Part shown: piece after piece, positions 11,301-26,325 of the stretch | Numbering within the stretch: position 1 is the stretch's first letter | Layout of the letters: each line of letters opens with the position of its first letter | Assembly: GCF_021018805.1 (NCBI RefSeq) | Contig: NC_086256.1 | Span: forward strand, 9,056,032 to 9,120,031 | Direction of reading: 5' to 3' | Length of the DNA: 64,000 nucleotides | Source: Prinia subflava | Lineage: Eukaryota; Chordata; Aves; Passeriformes; Cisticolidae | Made by a program: the position numbers and the translations under genes | Notes under the pieces: model-generated | Seen by the model: only the letters and a program-made list of their open reading frames with translations | Database searches by the model: none | What the model was told of the DNA's origin: nothing

Positions 11301-13650
11301 ATTCAAATATCTGCCTTCAAAAGAGTTCCTTCTATCTCCTTTTTTCCTAAGTTCATCACCTCAATCATGAGGCTATAAAATCAGTTGGACACCATATCAT
11401 GCTACAGAAACGGTTTCACAATAGGACTCAATCCTCATTTTACAGGCAGCAAGGAGGCTAAAAGAGAAAAAATACCAGCCATTTTAAAGATCATTTTTCT
11501 GTTTTCAAAATATACTGCTTACTACATAGATACTGAAAAATTTATTCAGTCGATTTTTATGTTTTTTTATATACAGAAACTGCATCTGAAAACAGGAATG
11601 TTTCAGGCAGCAGGAAGAGTGTTGGCTTTTTGCATAGGTGTGTGCACACAATATGGAGCGGAAATAAAGTCTGGAAATCTATTTGTTCATTGACCTACAA
11701 TACAACCCACATCGTGCCAGCAGATACGTTATAAAAGTGTGAAAAAACAGGAACCCATCACTCAAATTTGTCACTTTCTCTCAGTCTTGTAATTTGTCCT
11801 TGAATATGTATCTGCGCATATGGCACGGACCCACAGGCAAAGTTGGATGCTGGAGCCTGCACTGATGGCAGTTTAAATGGAGTCCTTGCAAATTAAAATG
11901 AGAACCATCACCACACAGGATGTTCCATATTTTTGCCAGAGCAGACAGTGTGATTCCTGAGATTGTTTTTGACCTTGGCTCCCTTGCAAGGTAGCTCACT
12001 ATCAGACCAGTTGGGACAATAGACAAATATTTTTACAGCTATAAGAGCAAATACATTTCAGTTAATAAGTTAATATTTCACAGATGATGAAATTCCACTG
12101 ACAGTCAGTGACCTGGTACCATGCACTCTTGTCTTAATTTTTTTTTCCTTTGCTGACTATGTTTGCTTTAGGGTATACTACCAACCAGCAGGGGATTAAT
12201 TAAATCTCCCTCTATACATAACCATTTGCATTACAGAAATGATATAATGAGGGTTGGAATCTCCAATTCTGATGGAAAGTACAACCTGGCCGTGCAAGGA
12301 CAAACTGTAATCCATCCATCAGATTAACAGGAAGGAATTTTTCATGGTGATTAGGAAAAAAAAAATAACCGCCCCATGCTAAGCTTTTCTTTCTCCTATC
12401 AGAATCTGTCAGGAAAAATAATTTCCTCCTTTTCACCGTATCACTGTAAATGGTTATTAAAAACAGCACTTCTCAATTTCTCTGTCTGGAAATGATTACA
12501 TCTGAACTTGTTTCCCAAACTCATCAGTGAAGAATTTTAAACAGCAACACTAAAACCGTATCTGTACTGAAGGTCAGATGAACCTATGGAATATGCTGCA
12601 GATATTTTCTATCATCTACTGACTTTTTAGAAACTAAATTCAGGATCATACTGTTAGATCATCTGCTTAGCTACAGAGATACTTAAAATACAGAAAACGA
12701 ATACCCAGCCTCTTGCCAATACCATTCAAAATATTCAGAGGACAAGGATTTAATTCCCAGACCTTTCTTTGCACTCTACTGAATTTATGTCTGCCGTCAC
12801 ACAAATTCTGAAATGCCATGGATAGCTTAGTCCCAGGGCATCCCCCCATATTCCCAGTACCAGCCAAACTGCCAGGAACCCCCCTTTCCTAAGAAATCTC
12901 ACCTTCTTGGTGGCAAAGTGCCACAGCCTCCAGAAAAACGTGTGTGACACCAGAATAGGTAACAGTGTATCTGTTGACCCAGTGCTACCCTAAACATACT
13001 ACAAGTTCAAAGCAAAAGAAATTTATTGTTTCGGTTCATTTTCTGCCTTGCATGACAATAAAAATGCCATTTGCAACTATTCCAACATATAAAACCAAAT
13101 GGGGAAAAAAACCTCAGCTGTTTAACTAACAGGCACAGCCCTATTTCTGTAAATATTCAGTATATATCAGTCTTTCGACCCACAGGTCACGAATCAGCCA
13201 ATGATGCATTTCATGCTTTTAGATGTTCCAGCCTTTCTTTTCTCTTCAGCTTAGAAATCCCTCACTAGTCAGCAAAATAAAAAGCCTTTGGATTTATTTC
13301 AAATTGGAGTTACTGCAGAAGGAAATAAAGCTAAAAGCCCTTTAAACTTTAAGCAAAATTCTCAAACGCAGCAAATTATTTCCCCCACCACCACCAGCCC
13401 TTGTGACTGGGCAACAAAAACTTATTCCTTGGTAAGCAAAGCTAAGGATCCAGGTCACATCTGTGCATTAACCTGACAAGAATATATGTGACCAGAAGCT
13501 TCCCACTAACCTTTCATTTCACTTAACGTCAGGGCTTTCCATAAGATTATGGATTTTGGTTACTTGACCTGAAATAATTCCAGAATACATCTCAAAACAG
13601 GCAAGAATTCACACTTTCCTCAGAATATTTTCAGTGCCCACTCCCATGTG

Positions 13651-13680
13651 TATATATTATATATATATATATATATGTAT
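13651..13680. repeat. AT dinucleotide microsatellite
   Basis: An interrupted (TA)n/(AT)n run of about 30 bp followed by GTAT. It is self-complementary. Confidence 0.9.
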
Positions 13681-14634
13681 TTTAGCAAGCTGGAGTGTCT
13701 ACTCCATATTTTGTACATTACATCATGTTTTCCAGCCCAAAATACAACATTACACAGTGCACACCACGGGCCACTGCTCATGGCCACAAATGGGACTGAA
13801 ACCACATGTCACAGCTCAGACTGGCAAATGACAATGAAAACAATGGATGCAAACCACATTCCCAAGGGATGAAGGGAGAGCTGCCCAGCCCCAGGAAAAG
13901 CCACAGCTTTTGCACAGCTGTCACAGCTCAGTGGGCACCCACAGCCCAGGGCAGGGTGGCACCCACACATCCCTCACCACCCGGAGCAGTGAGACACTTG
14001 CAATCCTCCAACTCTCATTTCCTCCACAGGACTCATTCTATCTCTGTTTCTCAGGACCAGGAGCACAGGGTCACTGTGATTTCATGCCCTCAGTCAAGCA
14101 GAAGTCTCTCTCTTCCCATAGTAAAGACAATTCCTAGTTTTATATTCGATCCCAATCTTTTCAGCTGTGGTTAAACAGAGAGTGGTTTCTGAAAATTAAG
14201 ACAATCTCTAAGAATCCTGGTCACAATAACAGGGGTACAGTAACTCAGCTGTTCAATCCTTAGACATCAGCAAACTAATTTACTATTAACTTGATTGTTT
14301 TCCTCAATTTTTTTTTTCCTAAAAAAATAAAACCAACCATAGAAGGAGCCCTCCTCATGTACACTTGCCAAACTTCCTTTTAAATGTTGCAGAGTGCATA
14401 AGAGACAATGTTTTTAAGGTGCAATTTCACTAGCAGGAAAAATTTATATTAAATATTTCAGTTTGAATTTTGCAACCCAGAGTCCTGGATGTGGTGCAGA
14501 AGCATAGAAAAAAACAGCAGAGCAGAAGAAAAACCATGAATTTACTCTCCTAACAGACAATCCATCAATTGCAACACCAGTAGCTCCAGAAGACCATTAT
14601 GATAACTTATTCCCCAAATAGCAGCAACCCAAAA

Positions 14635-14647
14635 TGTGTGTGTGTGT
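14635..14647. repeat. Short TG microsatellite
   Basis: About six TG units in AT-rich intron. Confidence 0.8.
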
Positions 14648-16251
14648 AGCAACAAAATAAGAAGTGAGACACAAGGTAGTCCTATGTAAATAAAAGGTTA
14701 TACTTTAAAACACGAGAAATAACACCAATAATAAATGCTCCAAATCTTCTTTATATATTTTTGCACAAATTAGCCTAAAGGCAAAGGAATACTGAGAGTA
14801 ATAAAGCACACAGCTTAGACAGCTCATTAATCTTTCTCATTACTTAATTCTAGTTTTACAAGGCCATGAAGCAGATTCCTGATGTGTGAAAGAGCCTGCC
14901 CAGCACTGAACAGTCACCCCAAATAATGGGAGCAACTGTTCAAAATTCTCTTTCATTTCACCAGACAGAGCCAGTTTCAGAAATTTAAGTCAAAAGGTCA
15001 CGAGCTACAAAATTTTAGAAATGCAAGAAAGAGTCTCATCTCAGAGCTGTACAGGACTGCAGCTGTAATGCTATTGTTAGAAACCACTCTTAAAATTACT
15101 CTGTCTTGACTTGCACCAAAAATTCCTTCAAGACTGGGCATGCAATGGTCACAAGGAAACAGTCACAGCTGCTAAAAATGCCAAGAGCATTACAAATAAA
15201 CAAATCTAGTTCTATTCTCTCCCTTGTAGGCTCATACTAATATTAATCTATGATTAAGTCAGTTGACATTTCTACTATACACACATCTACTCCTTAAAAG
15301 GTTGTTTCTAGACGAATTAACTGTCATCAATGCTACTTGACAATCAATTTGATTAATAAAATTCCTTAAATGTCCCTTGAAACTGAATAACCAAGCCCAA
15401 CAAAATTTTCATGGGTTCAGAACCTTTCTGGTTTATCCTCCATAAAAATTGTATAAAACAATGAGCATCTCATGAAAACTCCAGGCCTGGCTCATCAGCT
15501 CATATCCAATCAGTGTGCTGTTACTACAGACCATGAACAAAAATCAAAGGTTATCCCCAAAACTGTACTGAAATACATTGATGTTATATTATATTAAAAT
15601 ATATTGGATATTGTTCAATCCTACAGCTGAAGCAACAAAAGGCACATGGTCAGTTCAGTGTTAACATCAGCAGCAGGTCTCTCCCACCAGTCCAAAGTCT
15701 GTCAGGCTGGTTTCTCACCAGCTCCCCAGTCGTAGTGCTTGAAAGCAAACAGGCAGAAATTAAATTTGGTGGTTGTTTTTGAGAGGCACTCCCCATGTCT
15801 CCAAATGCTCTGTCAATGTTAGGCCAAGACTTGTGACACATCAACAGAATTCTATCTTTACAATTGTCTATTTCTCAATTAATTTAGACAAAAAGAAAAA
15901 TGTGTCAGGCAAATGTTGCCAGACAGCTGGACAGCTTGGCCAGCCCCAAAATAAGGCCAAGTTTCCTGATAGTAAAGCTCTGGGAGAAAGTTCCAGGGAA
16001 GAGAAACCTTTTAGTTCCTCAAAAAGCCTCAACAATAAAGGCTGCCATCCTTCCTTAAAGCTGCATCAAGTCCATTCCACACAGATATGGGAAAACACTC
16101 TCAGAAATTGAAAGCATAAGCAATCAATTTTAAAGATATTTAGTAATTAGTCCTAAAAGGAATTCCAAGCGAATAAAGCTCCCTTGCCTTCATCTAGTTT
16201 ATGACTGATAGCATCTGTAACCTCACGTGGCATCCATTAAGTTCAGTAGTT

Positions 16252-16302
16252 AATTACATCTGCTCTGACTGGACATTATTTACAGAACAAGCAGATGTAA
16301 TT
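16252..16302. repeat. Perfect 13-bp inverted repeat with 25-bp spacer
   Basis: AATTACATCTGCT (16252-16264) and AGCAGATGTAATT (16290-16302) are exact complements. Each arm holds a CAGATG E-box and a TAAT-type homeodomain core. Confidence 0.85.
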
Positions 16303-19300
16303 TTCCATTGCTTGGCTAAGCTACATGAGGCACTTCAGCCTACCCCTCTCAAATCACTGCTGCTCACAAAAACACGGAAGGAGGGACAGACAGGCTGCTC
16401 TGATCATTCTCTGCAAAGGAACAGTTACAGGCCATCATCCACTTAATGAAGAAATCCACATGCTGAGCACCATGTGAAAATTTGGAATAATCAGAGCCAG
16501 ACAGTATTTACACCTTTGTAAGCAAACAAGAGAATTTTAACTTCTTTTTCTGCCCTCAAAAGTGAATAATCTCTGATATTGCTTATGCCTGCTGGGCTTC
16601 ACACTGGAATACAAACCTTTGACAAAAGTGATGAAAAAGAAATGGCTCTGTTGCTTCATTCCCCAAAAATAAATACTTTTTTACACCAAAAGCAAAAGCC
16701 ATAGATATTTGACATTTACACATATTATGTGTATAGGAAGAGATATTCACCCCCTGGATATATAAGGTGGTTACACACCTAGCATGACTCATTTCAGTTA
16801 TAACACAAAGCCTTTATACCACAACTTTTTTATTACTAGTTCTGAAAAACAGTAATTTCAGTGAAAAAAACCAAACATTACATTGGAACATGCTTTCCTA
16901 TCATCTTTCACACATACTTTCAACCAAGTTGGTGGGGGTTTTTTTGTGCTTAGGCATACTTAAATTCATCACAAAAAAATACATTAGAAAAAAGTATTTA
17001 AATGGTCCTCTCAATTTTGGTGAGACAGAACTGTAATAACCACCAAGTGAACTCTAATTTTAAAATTACAATCTTATATTAACTTCAAGGGTTCAACAGT
17101 GTGACAATGCTCTAAGGTGGAATATAAAATGGGAAACTGCAAAGGCCAAACTCAGCATTAATTTACAGATCAAACCCAATGAGGGGAAACTTTCCTACTG
17201 GTGTAGGTAAGACAAACTTTGGGCATAGAAGAGGCAGAATATATCTCACAAAAGCAGCATTTATTGCTTTCATAATGAAATTCAGGTGAGCTGGGAACCA
17301 TAGAAGCTGACCAACCTCATCCCTGGGCGTATTTTTAAATAACTACATCCAGCCCTGTCCTTCAGGTATATCACTAATTCTGTAAATGTCAAGAGAACTG
17401 AAGTTTTTGGATCACTCAGATTTCTCCTATGAAAAAACATGGGATACACCTAAGCACCTTTTACAGATTTATTTATGAACAACCTTACATTTAACATAGT
17501 TGGATAATGCAGGTTTACTCAGAGCCAAGAGATCTGTTTCAGAGTAAAGGAAAATTCATCTCCAATTAAAGCAGTGGTAAAATACAGGCACTCACTCCCA
17601 AAGCACAGATTTGAGAAAGTGCAGACTGTGCCTAATGACTTTTAGCTCTGATGGGCGATTAGTGAGCTCTGTAATGGACTGACAGAAACAGCTGATTCTA
17701 TTACAAGGACATGTTCTGGCTGGGATTCTCTTTCTGTTGGATTTAAATTATAAATATGGCCTCTCTGGAAAATATATCAAGACAAAAGGTATTAATCAAT
17801 ATCTGAAACTTCTGCCTTCTGTCCTTTACCATACTTCAAATTAGAACAAACACTGACTTCATCACCAGGAAAAGCCTTGCAGGTACTCAGGCCTGTCTGT
17901 ACCGTAATTTCTCTTCTGTGCATTCTTCTTTATCCTCTACTCCTTTTAGAAGAAACTGCAAGGGTTTTTTTAATTCAGCTGTTGGCTTCAAAGTCAGGTT
18001 TTAAGGTATATTCCTGTTTGCATTTATGGGTACAGAAAAAATTTCCAAAGACTTTGCAAGACCTGAAAATTCATCACCAATTGTCACTGAACAGTCTCCT
18101 TCTTCAAAGAGGATTTGGGAAGGGGCTTTTCCTCAACTTGACAGGTCTCAAAACTGTAAGTCTAATCAATGGCCTTGTTCACACTTTCAGGTTGAATTCA
18201 ATGCATGATTAAAGCATTCAGCTCAGAATAGCTTCTGGGGAGCCAAAAAGTCTTTAATAGAATGTTTTTAACTCCATGTCTGTAATGTACTATAGGAGAA
18301 CTCGAATATCAGAACCAAAGTCCCTGCTCCTCTGATACATATTTCATAAAAGCAACAAAAAAAGCTACTCATACTGGAAAGAAAAAGCAGCATGGAAACT
18401 GCAAACTATCTACCAGGCAAAAAGCTTCTGTACATCGAAGCATTTAAGTACAAAAGTAGTGTGAGCACCTAAAAACCACGTCTATACCTCTGCACAAGCT
18501 TTCCCACTGTTGTTTTTGAAGTTTTGTTGTAATTTCTTTTGTCTATCCCACCTCACTAACAATCAGCCCCAACTCAACAGCTTTTTTCAGAGCAGAAGTT
18601 ACAATTTGGATGTGCTGCTATGTGCATTAGAGGACTTCCCACACAAAGAATGTTTGCTGTAGACAATAAAACAATTCTTATGATGATAACTAATGAAAAG
18701 AAAAAACCTTATGAGACTTTGCACTAAACTTGTTACATTTTTGTTTGAGACGGACCAAATTGCAAAGAAAAAACAAAAAACATGGAAGTTTAGTGACCAT
18801 CTGTGAAGAACTAACCTAAATAGCTTTCCAAGAATGACTCGAGGTTTCATTTCCTGACAGCAACCATCTACCCATGCTCCTTGGTATGGTAAGTTATCTT
18901 CTTCACCAAGAAAATTCTTGGTTTATTTCCATTGGATGTTTAACTCCTTAATCCCTATTTCCACAATGTTTTCTCCCAGGCAGTGCTACCACAAGCTGTC
19001 CTGGTGCTCCCAAATTCTCAAAACAGAAGTGCAACTTCAGCAGCCAGAACAAAGGATTAGTAAGAGCATTAAAGGGATTCTGCAAAATCATTCAGTGCAT
19101 ACACAAAAATTGAATGAATTGAACTAATTCTCCTCCAAACTTAAATTCTGTGATAACTGATAATTTTCATTTCAATAAAACAGTTTAGAAACTGATAAAA
19201 TAGTTCCAATGTGGTCTGACTGCAACAGGCTCAAAGCTCTTTTAACATATTTCACTTTTCCATTTCTCACAAAGTAAAAGGCACAGCAAAGAAAAGGCAA

Positions 19301-20073
19301 GATGGTGATTCCCATTTAAATCCTATTCTTGGAGCTGAAATGTTGCTCCAAATTCGCCACTGTATTTTAAGCACTTCAGTTTACTTAGAAGGAAAGAAAC
19401 TTTGGAGGTTTAAAGATTTACGCAGACTTTGTACTTGTTGAATTCTGAATTTTAGCACCAGAAAGCAAACCCACCATCCACTAAAGGAATTACAGATGAC
19501 TGGCTATATGGAGATTTCTCTAACACACATACACCCAAAATAAACCCAGTGCAGCTCCTGGGGTAAGTCCAGATTTACATATGTGCTAAGTGACAATTTA
19601 GACTTAACATCTCAAATGATATTTTCTCACTTACATGATTTTTTTTAAAAAGGTGTGTCATAGGTACCACTTTATTTTCACTGTTTTTAATTCCACAGTA
19701 GCTTCTTAAATAATTAATATTTCTTTTCTGCTCATCATTTACTTGTACAGATTTATCTTCAAAACAAATTTAAAAGTCAGGTTAATATTTATTTAAGAAG
19801 AATCCTAGGATGGCTCACCTGGACACAGGAACTATCAGAGACTGGACAACGAAAATATTTAAAAGCAGTTTTTCCAGATGTAGTGAGTGTGGTGTCTTAC
19901 TAGGTGAGGCCCTGGGAAAATCTATTGCTTTGTTAACATAATGTTGGGTTATTTTTCAGATGAAGGAAAAGCAACTCAGGTCATATTCCCTCCCCCACCT
20001 GAAGCTGTAAGAAGCTGCCCAGCAATTACGTCCTGAGTGCTTAAATTGTTATGTACAGCCTGCTTAAAAAAAT

Positions 20074-20122
20074 AAAATCAATAGACATTATGCCTACTTA
20101 CTTAAAAATCAATAGACATTAT
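20074..20122. repeat. 18-bp direct repeat, 31-bp period
   Basis: AAAATCAATAGACATTAT at 20074-20091 is repeated exactly at 20105-20122, with 13 bp between copies. It is probably a local duplication. Confidence 0.9.
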
Positions 20123-20608
20123 AGATTAATAAAATATTCTTTTCATTTTTCCATTTTCATTTTATTCTAATTGAATATTTATAGCCTCTCTACCCAAGTT
20201 TAACATTAAATGCAAATGTACAGAGAGCATTTAAATGTTTACTGGTTCTAGGAAGCAGAATCTGTACTGTTACACAAACTTGAAAGAATTATTTGTAAAA
20301 TTACTATACTGAGGGGAGCAAAACCTTATTTTCAATCTTAATACTTCAAGTTTTCCTAATTTCAGTGTACTTAAATAGTATTCCACTTCCTGTTCAGACC
20401 TAGAAACTATTAAAGCAAATGACTGACCAAAAAAATAATATTTTCAAAACAATATTGGAACCTCACTACACAAATGTCCATTGATTTCAATGGAAAAGGT
20501 GGCAAGCTCCATCTATGGATTCCTTCATGCCTAGAAGGTTTTTGCTTCACAAATTCAGGTATTCACATCAAAGCAAACAAGTCTCTGAAGCCTGGGAAAG
20601 GCAGAGAG

Positions 20609-20622
20609 AAAAAAAAAAAAAA
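20609..20622. repeat. Poly-A tract (A14)
   Basis: Homopolymer of 14 A preceded by GAGAG. Confidence 0.85.
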
Positions 20623-23600
20623 GCTCAAAAAGCCAACAGGGAAATAAACAATACAACAGCAAGATACAGGAAAGGGAAATGAATCTGTCTACAATGCCAG
20701 GGAGCTACCATGTGCAATATGAGGCATAAAGTAAAACAGAACTTAAAAGCACTTCTCCATTAATTCTAGAAGCCTGAAAAATAAACCAAAAGTATAATTG
20801 GCATCAAACAGCCACCCTCTGTAACAGGCATCCCACACACCTGCCCACAGGAGGATAATCTATGGGATAGTGTTGTCAGTATTTATTTATCAGGATTGAT
20901 GGATTAAGCTGTGGGAGCAGGGAAGATGCTCTGCAGATGAAGTTTACCAGGATAAAAATATTACAGAAGAAATGCATCACAGAATCTCTTTGGGCAGGAA
21001 ACCCAGCCTGTAATAGCCAAAAATACAGTTCCACAGCTGTGCTACCAATTCTCAGTTCAAGGCAACGGCAACAATCAGGAAACATTAAATAAGATCAGGG
21101 AAGCTGCCAAGTTAGAACAAGTCACAGCAGTGGAATTTTTCAGTCTGGGCCAGTTCTTGACCAGGATAATGGGAGACCAGTCTCTCTGAACTCCAAAAAG
21201 ATGTTATTTTGCCTTTGTCCTCACCTTTCCACATTCCTTTTTAATGCCCACAGCATGATTCTGTCTTGACTGGGGTGCAGTTTTCCTCCTGGGCATCAGT
21301 TTTCACTCTCAAAGAGTTGATCAGCTCCCACCACACCTAATTCCTCTTTTTACTCCATTATGTTGTCCACACATGTGGGCTGCTAATCTCCTGTCTACAG
21401 ATTCTCACACACAGAACTGGCAGGTATTACAGAGAATGTTATCACAGAAATCTTGTATTCCAATGGCCCATTTGGCAACCTCAAGTTACCCTGAAGCATC
21501 CCTCCTTGAACCTCCCACACAGAAACCAAGTTAACTGCATTTATTCACAGAATCACCCACTTAAGCTTCCCCTTATCCTTGGGGATACCATCTCTGCTGC
21601 AGGAGCCTCGTCAGTACAGGAGGATGCAATGACACTGTCTGCAAGGTGGATCTTGTCTAAAAGATCAGCTCCATCCTCATCAGCAGAGCAGAGGGGGCTG
21701 TCCCTGTGCTGTGCTGTCCCTGAAGGTCTCACTTCTGAGCCTCTTTACTAAGTTTGTCCAGTTCAGTTACTTCAAGAGCAAATTTGTGCCCTTAGTGCTG
21801 AGAGCTCCCTGAACCACACACACAAACACACTGGAGACCTGCTCCATCAGGTGATTGCATCCTCAGCAAAAATTGGAGAACCCTCCACTTAGACACCAGA
21901 TTTTTATCTGTATCTTATCTTTAACAATGTGTTAGGTACTGGAACCTGATGCTAATTAAGCTTCTCCTTTACGTAGATAGAAGTTTGAGAGCTGACTTTT
22001 CCATTTAGATTGAGTTTTCCTAACTTAATTCCAGCATACACTGCAATAACAGATATTGCACAGAACCAAACATGGATTTCCTGTAAATCCTGACAGTGTG
22101 AGGAATTTATCAGGCAAGTGGTCAACATAAGCCCAGAATCAGGATATACACAACTACTCACACACCTACTTACAGCCAAATTAGCACTAATTTGAAAAAG
22201 GACAGAGGACAAACAGTGGAGACAATGGACAGCTGTAATTGGGGAATAAAAGGCAAACAGGCTGTTAGGCAGCATCAAGAACGGGATGGAACATAACATG
22301 GAAATTATAATAATGGCATTAGCTCAATCAGAAGCACATCAGCAGCTATGATGCCATGTCTTGTTCTGGGCATGTCATTCACAAAGAAAAATCCCAGACT
22401 CCTGGCCAAGACAGCTTGCTACTATTCTTGAAATTCATTTTCCTATGGAATACATACTTGAGCCTAAAACTACAAAAAACCCTTCAACCACCACCGAACA
22501 AGTTTTCATATGAGAGGAAATGACTTGTCTTTCTAGCCAGGGGAGGAGAGGTATCTTCAAATGCCTGCAGTGTGTCAGCATTGCCTTCCAAAGCTCAGCA
22601 CAAGTGCCTCCAGTTTACCTAAAATGAATATTCAAATGCTGGCAGCCATCATTCCAGCAAAAGAAGTCTTTGGCTGCAGTGAGGACAGTCTCATGGATTA
22701 ACTGAGGAAAGAATTCCCACAGAAGGAAAGATACTCAGAACAAAGGACAATGCTGGCACAAGAAATGATGCATACAAATAGGTGTGTGCTCAAAATGGAA
22801 ACTAAAAGTTTCTGATTTTCAGTATACTATGCTTGTAAAACAGTAGGAATGAAGTGCTTAAATTCTCTGTGGTATTAAAGAGATAGAATTGGACAGTGTA
22901 TATACATTATTTCCTACATACACACGATTTCTATGAATACACAGACACAAAGAAATTCTGTTTTCCTGGGATAAATGGAAAGATCACACATTTTCATTTG
23001 TATATATACGAGCTTCAAAGACACCACAACAGAAATTTTGTTCCGATGCACCACAGATTACAGTATTATTTCCAACACCTTCTTTTACAACTGACTTCTT
23101 TCTTTGGAAAACAAAAGGCCTGAAAGCCACAGGTTTCTGGGATGCATTTTCTAGATGTGCAATTTATGGAGGCATTCAAAACCAGCCTACAATATATATA
23201 GCAGGCAAACTGTGAAAGCTTAGGGCAAGAGGAATTTTCCTAATCTGCTTAAGCACAGGATTTTTTTAGTGGCAACATGGCCGCTGCTATATGCCTGTGT
23301 CTCCCTATCCTAAGCCTGTTTGCTTTTTGTTTTCTGTTTAGTTTGATTCTCTGGGGGGGCTTAATTGTTTTTTGCTTTTTTGTCTTCATGGTAGGATTCC
23401 TTTATTATCTGATTTTACGGCTGCCACTGCCATTTTCTGTGGGAGCACTCTTTTGTTTGTTTTATGGCCCACCTTCAGTGAATCCTCTTTAGTACAATCA
23501 ACCTTTTTGGCTTTTTATTCCACTCCATCATTCTACTGAACTACAGTTTACTTCTGAGGGATTTGCTGCAAGACTCTCAGCCCCAATTTCCAGCAAATGA

Positions 23601-26325
23601 GGACTACAGAAGGATCCATCTGCTGCTGATACACAGAAGTCTCAGCTGAAATACTTCCTATGCCACAAATGTGTCATTTGGGATGGATGGAGCTACATCA
23701 CCACATCTTTTCACAAGAGGCTGCACTCCAGGAGTAGGAATCAAACTCCTGAAGACTCTGTGGAGCAGGATTTTCTCCAGGAGAAGGAAGAGCTACCAAG
23801 AATCCAAAGCCACCGGCATTTGACTGCCATTCCACCAGCAACTATTATGAGCTGTCACTCCAGGTTTTTGCATCTCTAATCACTGAGGTTTTCACCATTG
23901 AAAAAGGAATTAGCACCTTTATGTTAATCAGTGAAAATATTTACTTGAATTTTGACTTGGTTATTAAATTTCATATTGCACATACTTACGATAGAGACTT
24001 TGGAAATACACTGGTTGATTAATCTCCACCATTAATGCTGCAACAGGAGAGTGAGAGGTCTCTCCTGAACAGCTTCTGGAGATGAAGATGCAATCATTCT
24101 TAACTGAGAAATAATTACTCTGATTGCTGGCAGTGTTGTTAATGCATCAGAATCTTGTATTACGTGGAAAAATTAAAATTATAATTCTGTGTACTTTGGA
24201 GAAAGTTCTACTTTGTCCAGCATCGGGGGACAACAGGAGCTATCTTCTTTTCTTTTAGCATTAGCTTGTTATTATGTCTTGTGCATCGGAATGCAACTTC
24301 CCATGTCCAAAAATCAATTTCTTGTAAAATTATGTCTTTTCTCTGTTGAAAGTTCAAATTGTTTTTAGCAAGTGATCATATTTAATATTTTACTGTTAAT
24401 TAAGTTTTAATCTCTTCCCTGCAACCTGAAGTTACTATTGCAGCCCCAGTGGCATGTTGGCTGCCCTTAAACTGCAATTGAGTTTTCCCATTGTTTCAAG
24501 ACTGTCCTTGAGGAACAGCATAAATAGTCTTATTTCTCAGTTAATTCTCAACCTGTCTGCAAACCAAGCCATGGTCAAATGATTGGAGGTGACCAGGTAA
24601 GGACAGGACATAAAGCTGCCCCATCTCAGTCAGATGCAGTAGGTAGCCACATGCACAGCTGCAAGTCCATTAAAAGCCTTACTTACATTATTATAATTAA
24701 CTTTCTTAACACTTGCTTGCCCTGGTGAATTCATCTGAAGTTGAAAGCTGACCTGTGTTTCATTTGGACGCTAAAATTGGAATTATGTTCTGTTTCAGTT
24801 TGAAACTCCATCAAATTGACAGCTTTGCCTTTTAATAGTTGAGACCTGAATTTTTACCTGTATCAAAAAACAGGAGACCTTATTCACATTAGTAACGTTA
24901 GCACTTTCCTTGTATTGTTAGTACTAATGTTTATATTTTTCACTGAGCTAATACTGCACATTGTCCCCTTATCATAGTTTTCCTTTGTATGTTGTCAGTC
25001 TTGTGGCATTAGGTATTTTGTAGGATAAGTGTTCTATTTCTTATTTGATAATCAGTATTTTTACTTTAAGATTTTCATGAGCTGATCTCCATGTTATGAT
25101 TTTTTATTTCTGCAAGACGACTCATACAGCTATTACATGAGTTCTTTAAGGAATTATGATTCACATTCTGATATCTCTTACACTATTTAACATGTGTCAA
25201 AATAAATAGTAGAAAAAATCTTTTTTAATGCAAAAGAATATCTGCATGGATATTGCACAAATCTTTATCAACCAAAATACTATTTGAAGATTTCCATTCC
25301 AAAGCAATTACCACTCCTGCAGAAGAAAGCAGCTGATGAAACAGGGGGCAGAAAAGATCAGTACTTAATCCATTATCACATGCCAGTAATGCTAATCTAG
25401 GTGTAAGATTAATTTGGACTTCAAACATATTAAAGCAGCAAAATAAGATTTGCTTCCAGAAATGTTCAAAAGACAGTATATCGATATGATCAGATTCAAC
25501 ATTTACTGCAACCTTTCGTCCATAATATGAATTTGAAACCAACTCAGATGTTTAATAAAAGATAATAAAAATAGATGATGTATAGAATCACTTGCAGGAC
25601 CTAAACATGAATTTTAACATGAGAAACAAAAAGATATTGTCTTCTCTGACAGGGCAATTAAAATACAAGAAGCATATTTCCAAAGCAATCCCTTCAGTAT
25701 TTTTCTCACGGAAACTTATTCAATTATTTGAATGTAGCATTTTGTTGATTTCCACCTATGAGGTTTCTATTCTTTTTAATTCTGTGGTTTTCCCTAAGAA
25801 CTTGACAGTTACTTGATAAATCAATTTTTTAAACATTTGGTTTAGTCTGCCTGACCTTAGAAGCTGGTATATTATTTCTAAAGTGCTTTTTTCCAAACAC
25901 AACAATTCAATAACCTACCAGCTTATTTCACAGCAGCAATGATGAATAACCTCTAAGCATCTAACTACTGTTAAATCTAAAGTTTCTACTTTTTCATTTT
26001 TGTTTCCCTTTGATTTCTGTTTAATTTACAAAGGCAAATAATTCTTAGCAGGTTGACATGTATCTCCTCTTACTTGGGATTTTCAAACTGCTCAGTTTAC
26101 CTGCCATTGACTCAAGAACTCATTTCACTCTAACAAGAATTAACATTGTGCATAAAGATTCACATGGGAAGGCATTGAAAGGCTCTGGACCTTCTGGGTT
26201 CTTACAGTTCCTACAGCCTGGCATTCGGATTTCATCCTCCTGCCTCCCTAATTTTCTGTTAACTTCACAAAGTTCTCACCCAGCTGCTACCAAAATGCAG
26301 GCTCAAATATATATTTGTCTTTACT

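Noticed and set aside
12907..12970. Minus-strand AAG|GTGAGA donor after an open frame
   Set aside because: It has no convincing polypyrimidine acceptor and no partner exons.
19816..19908. 93-nt minus-strand open stretch between CCCAG and CAG|GTGAGCC
   Set aside because: Phase 2/2 does not fit between phase-0 MAST4 exons and the frame is short. Treated as a pseudoexon.
23277..23492. 71-codon hydrophobic open frame starting in a Kozak-like GGCAACATGGCC context
   Set aside because: The T-rich local composition produces the membrane-like peptide. No homology, splice context or promoter was recognised.
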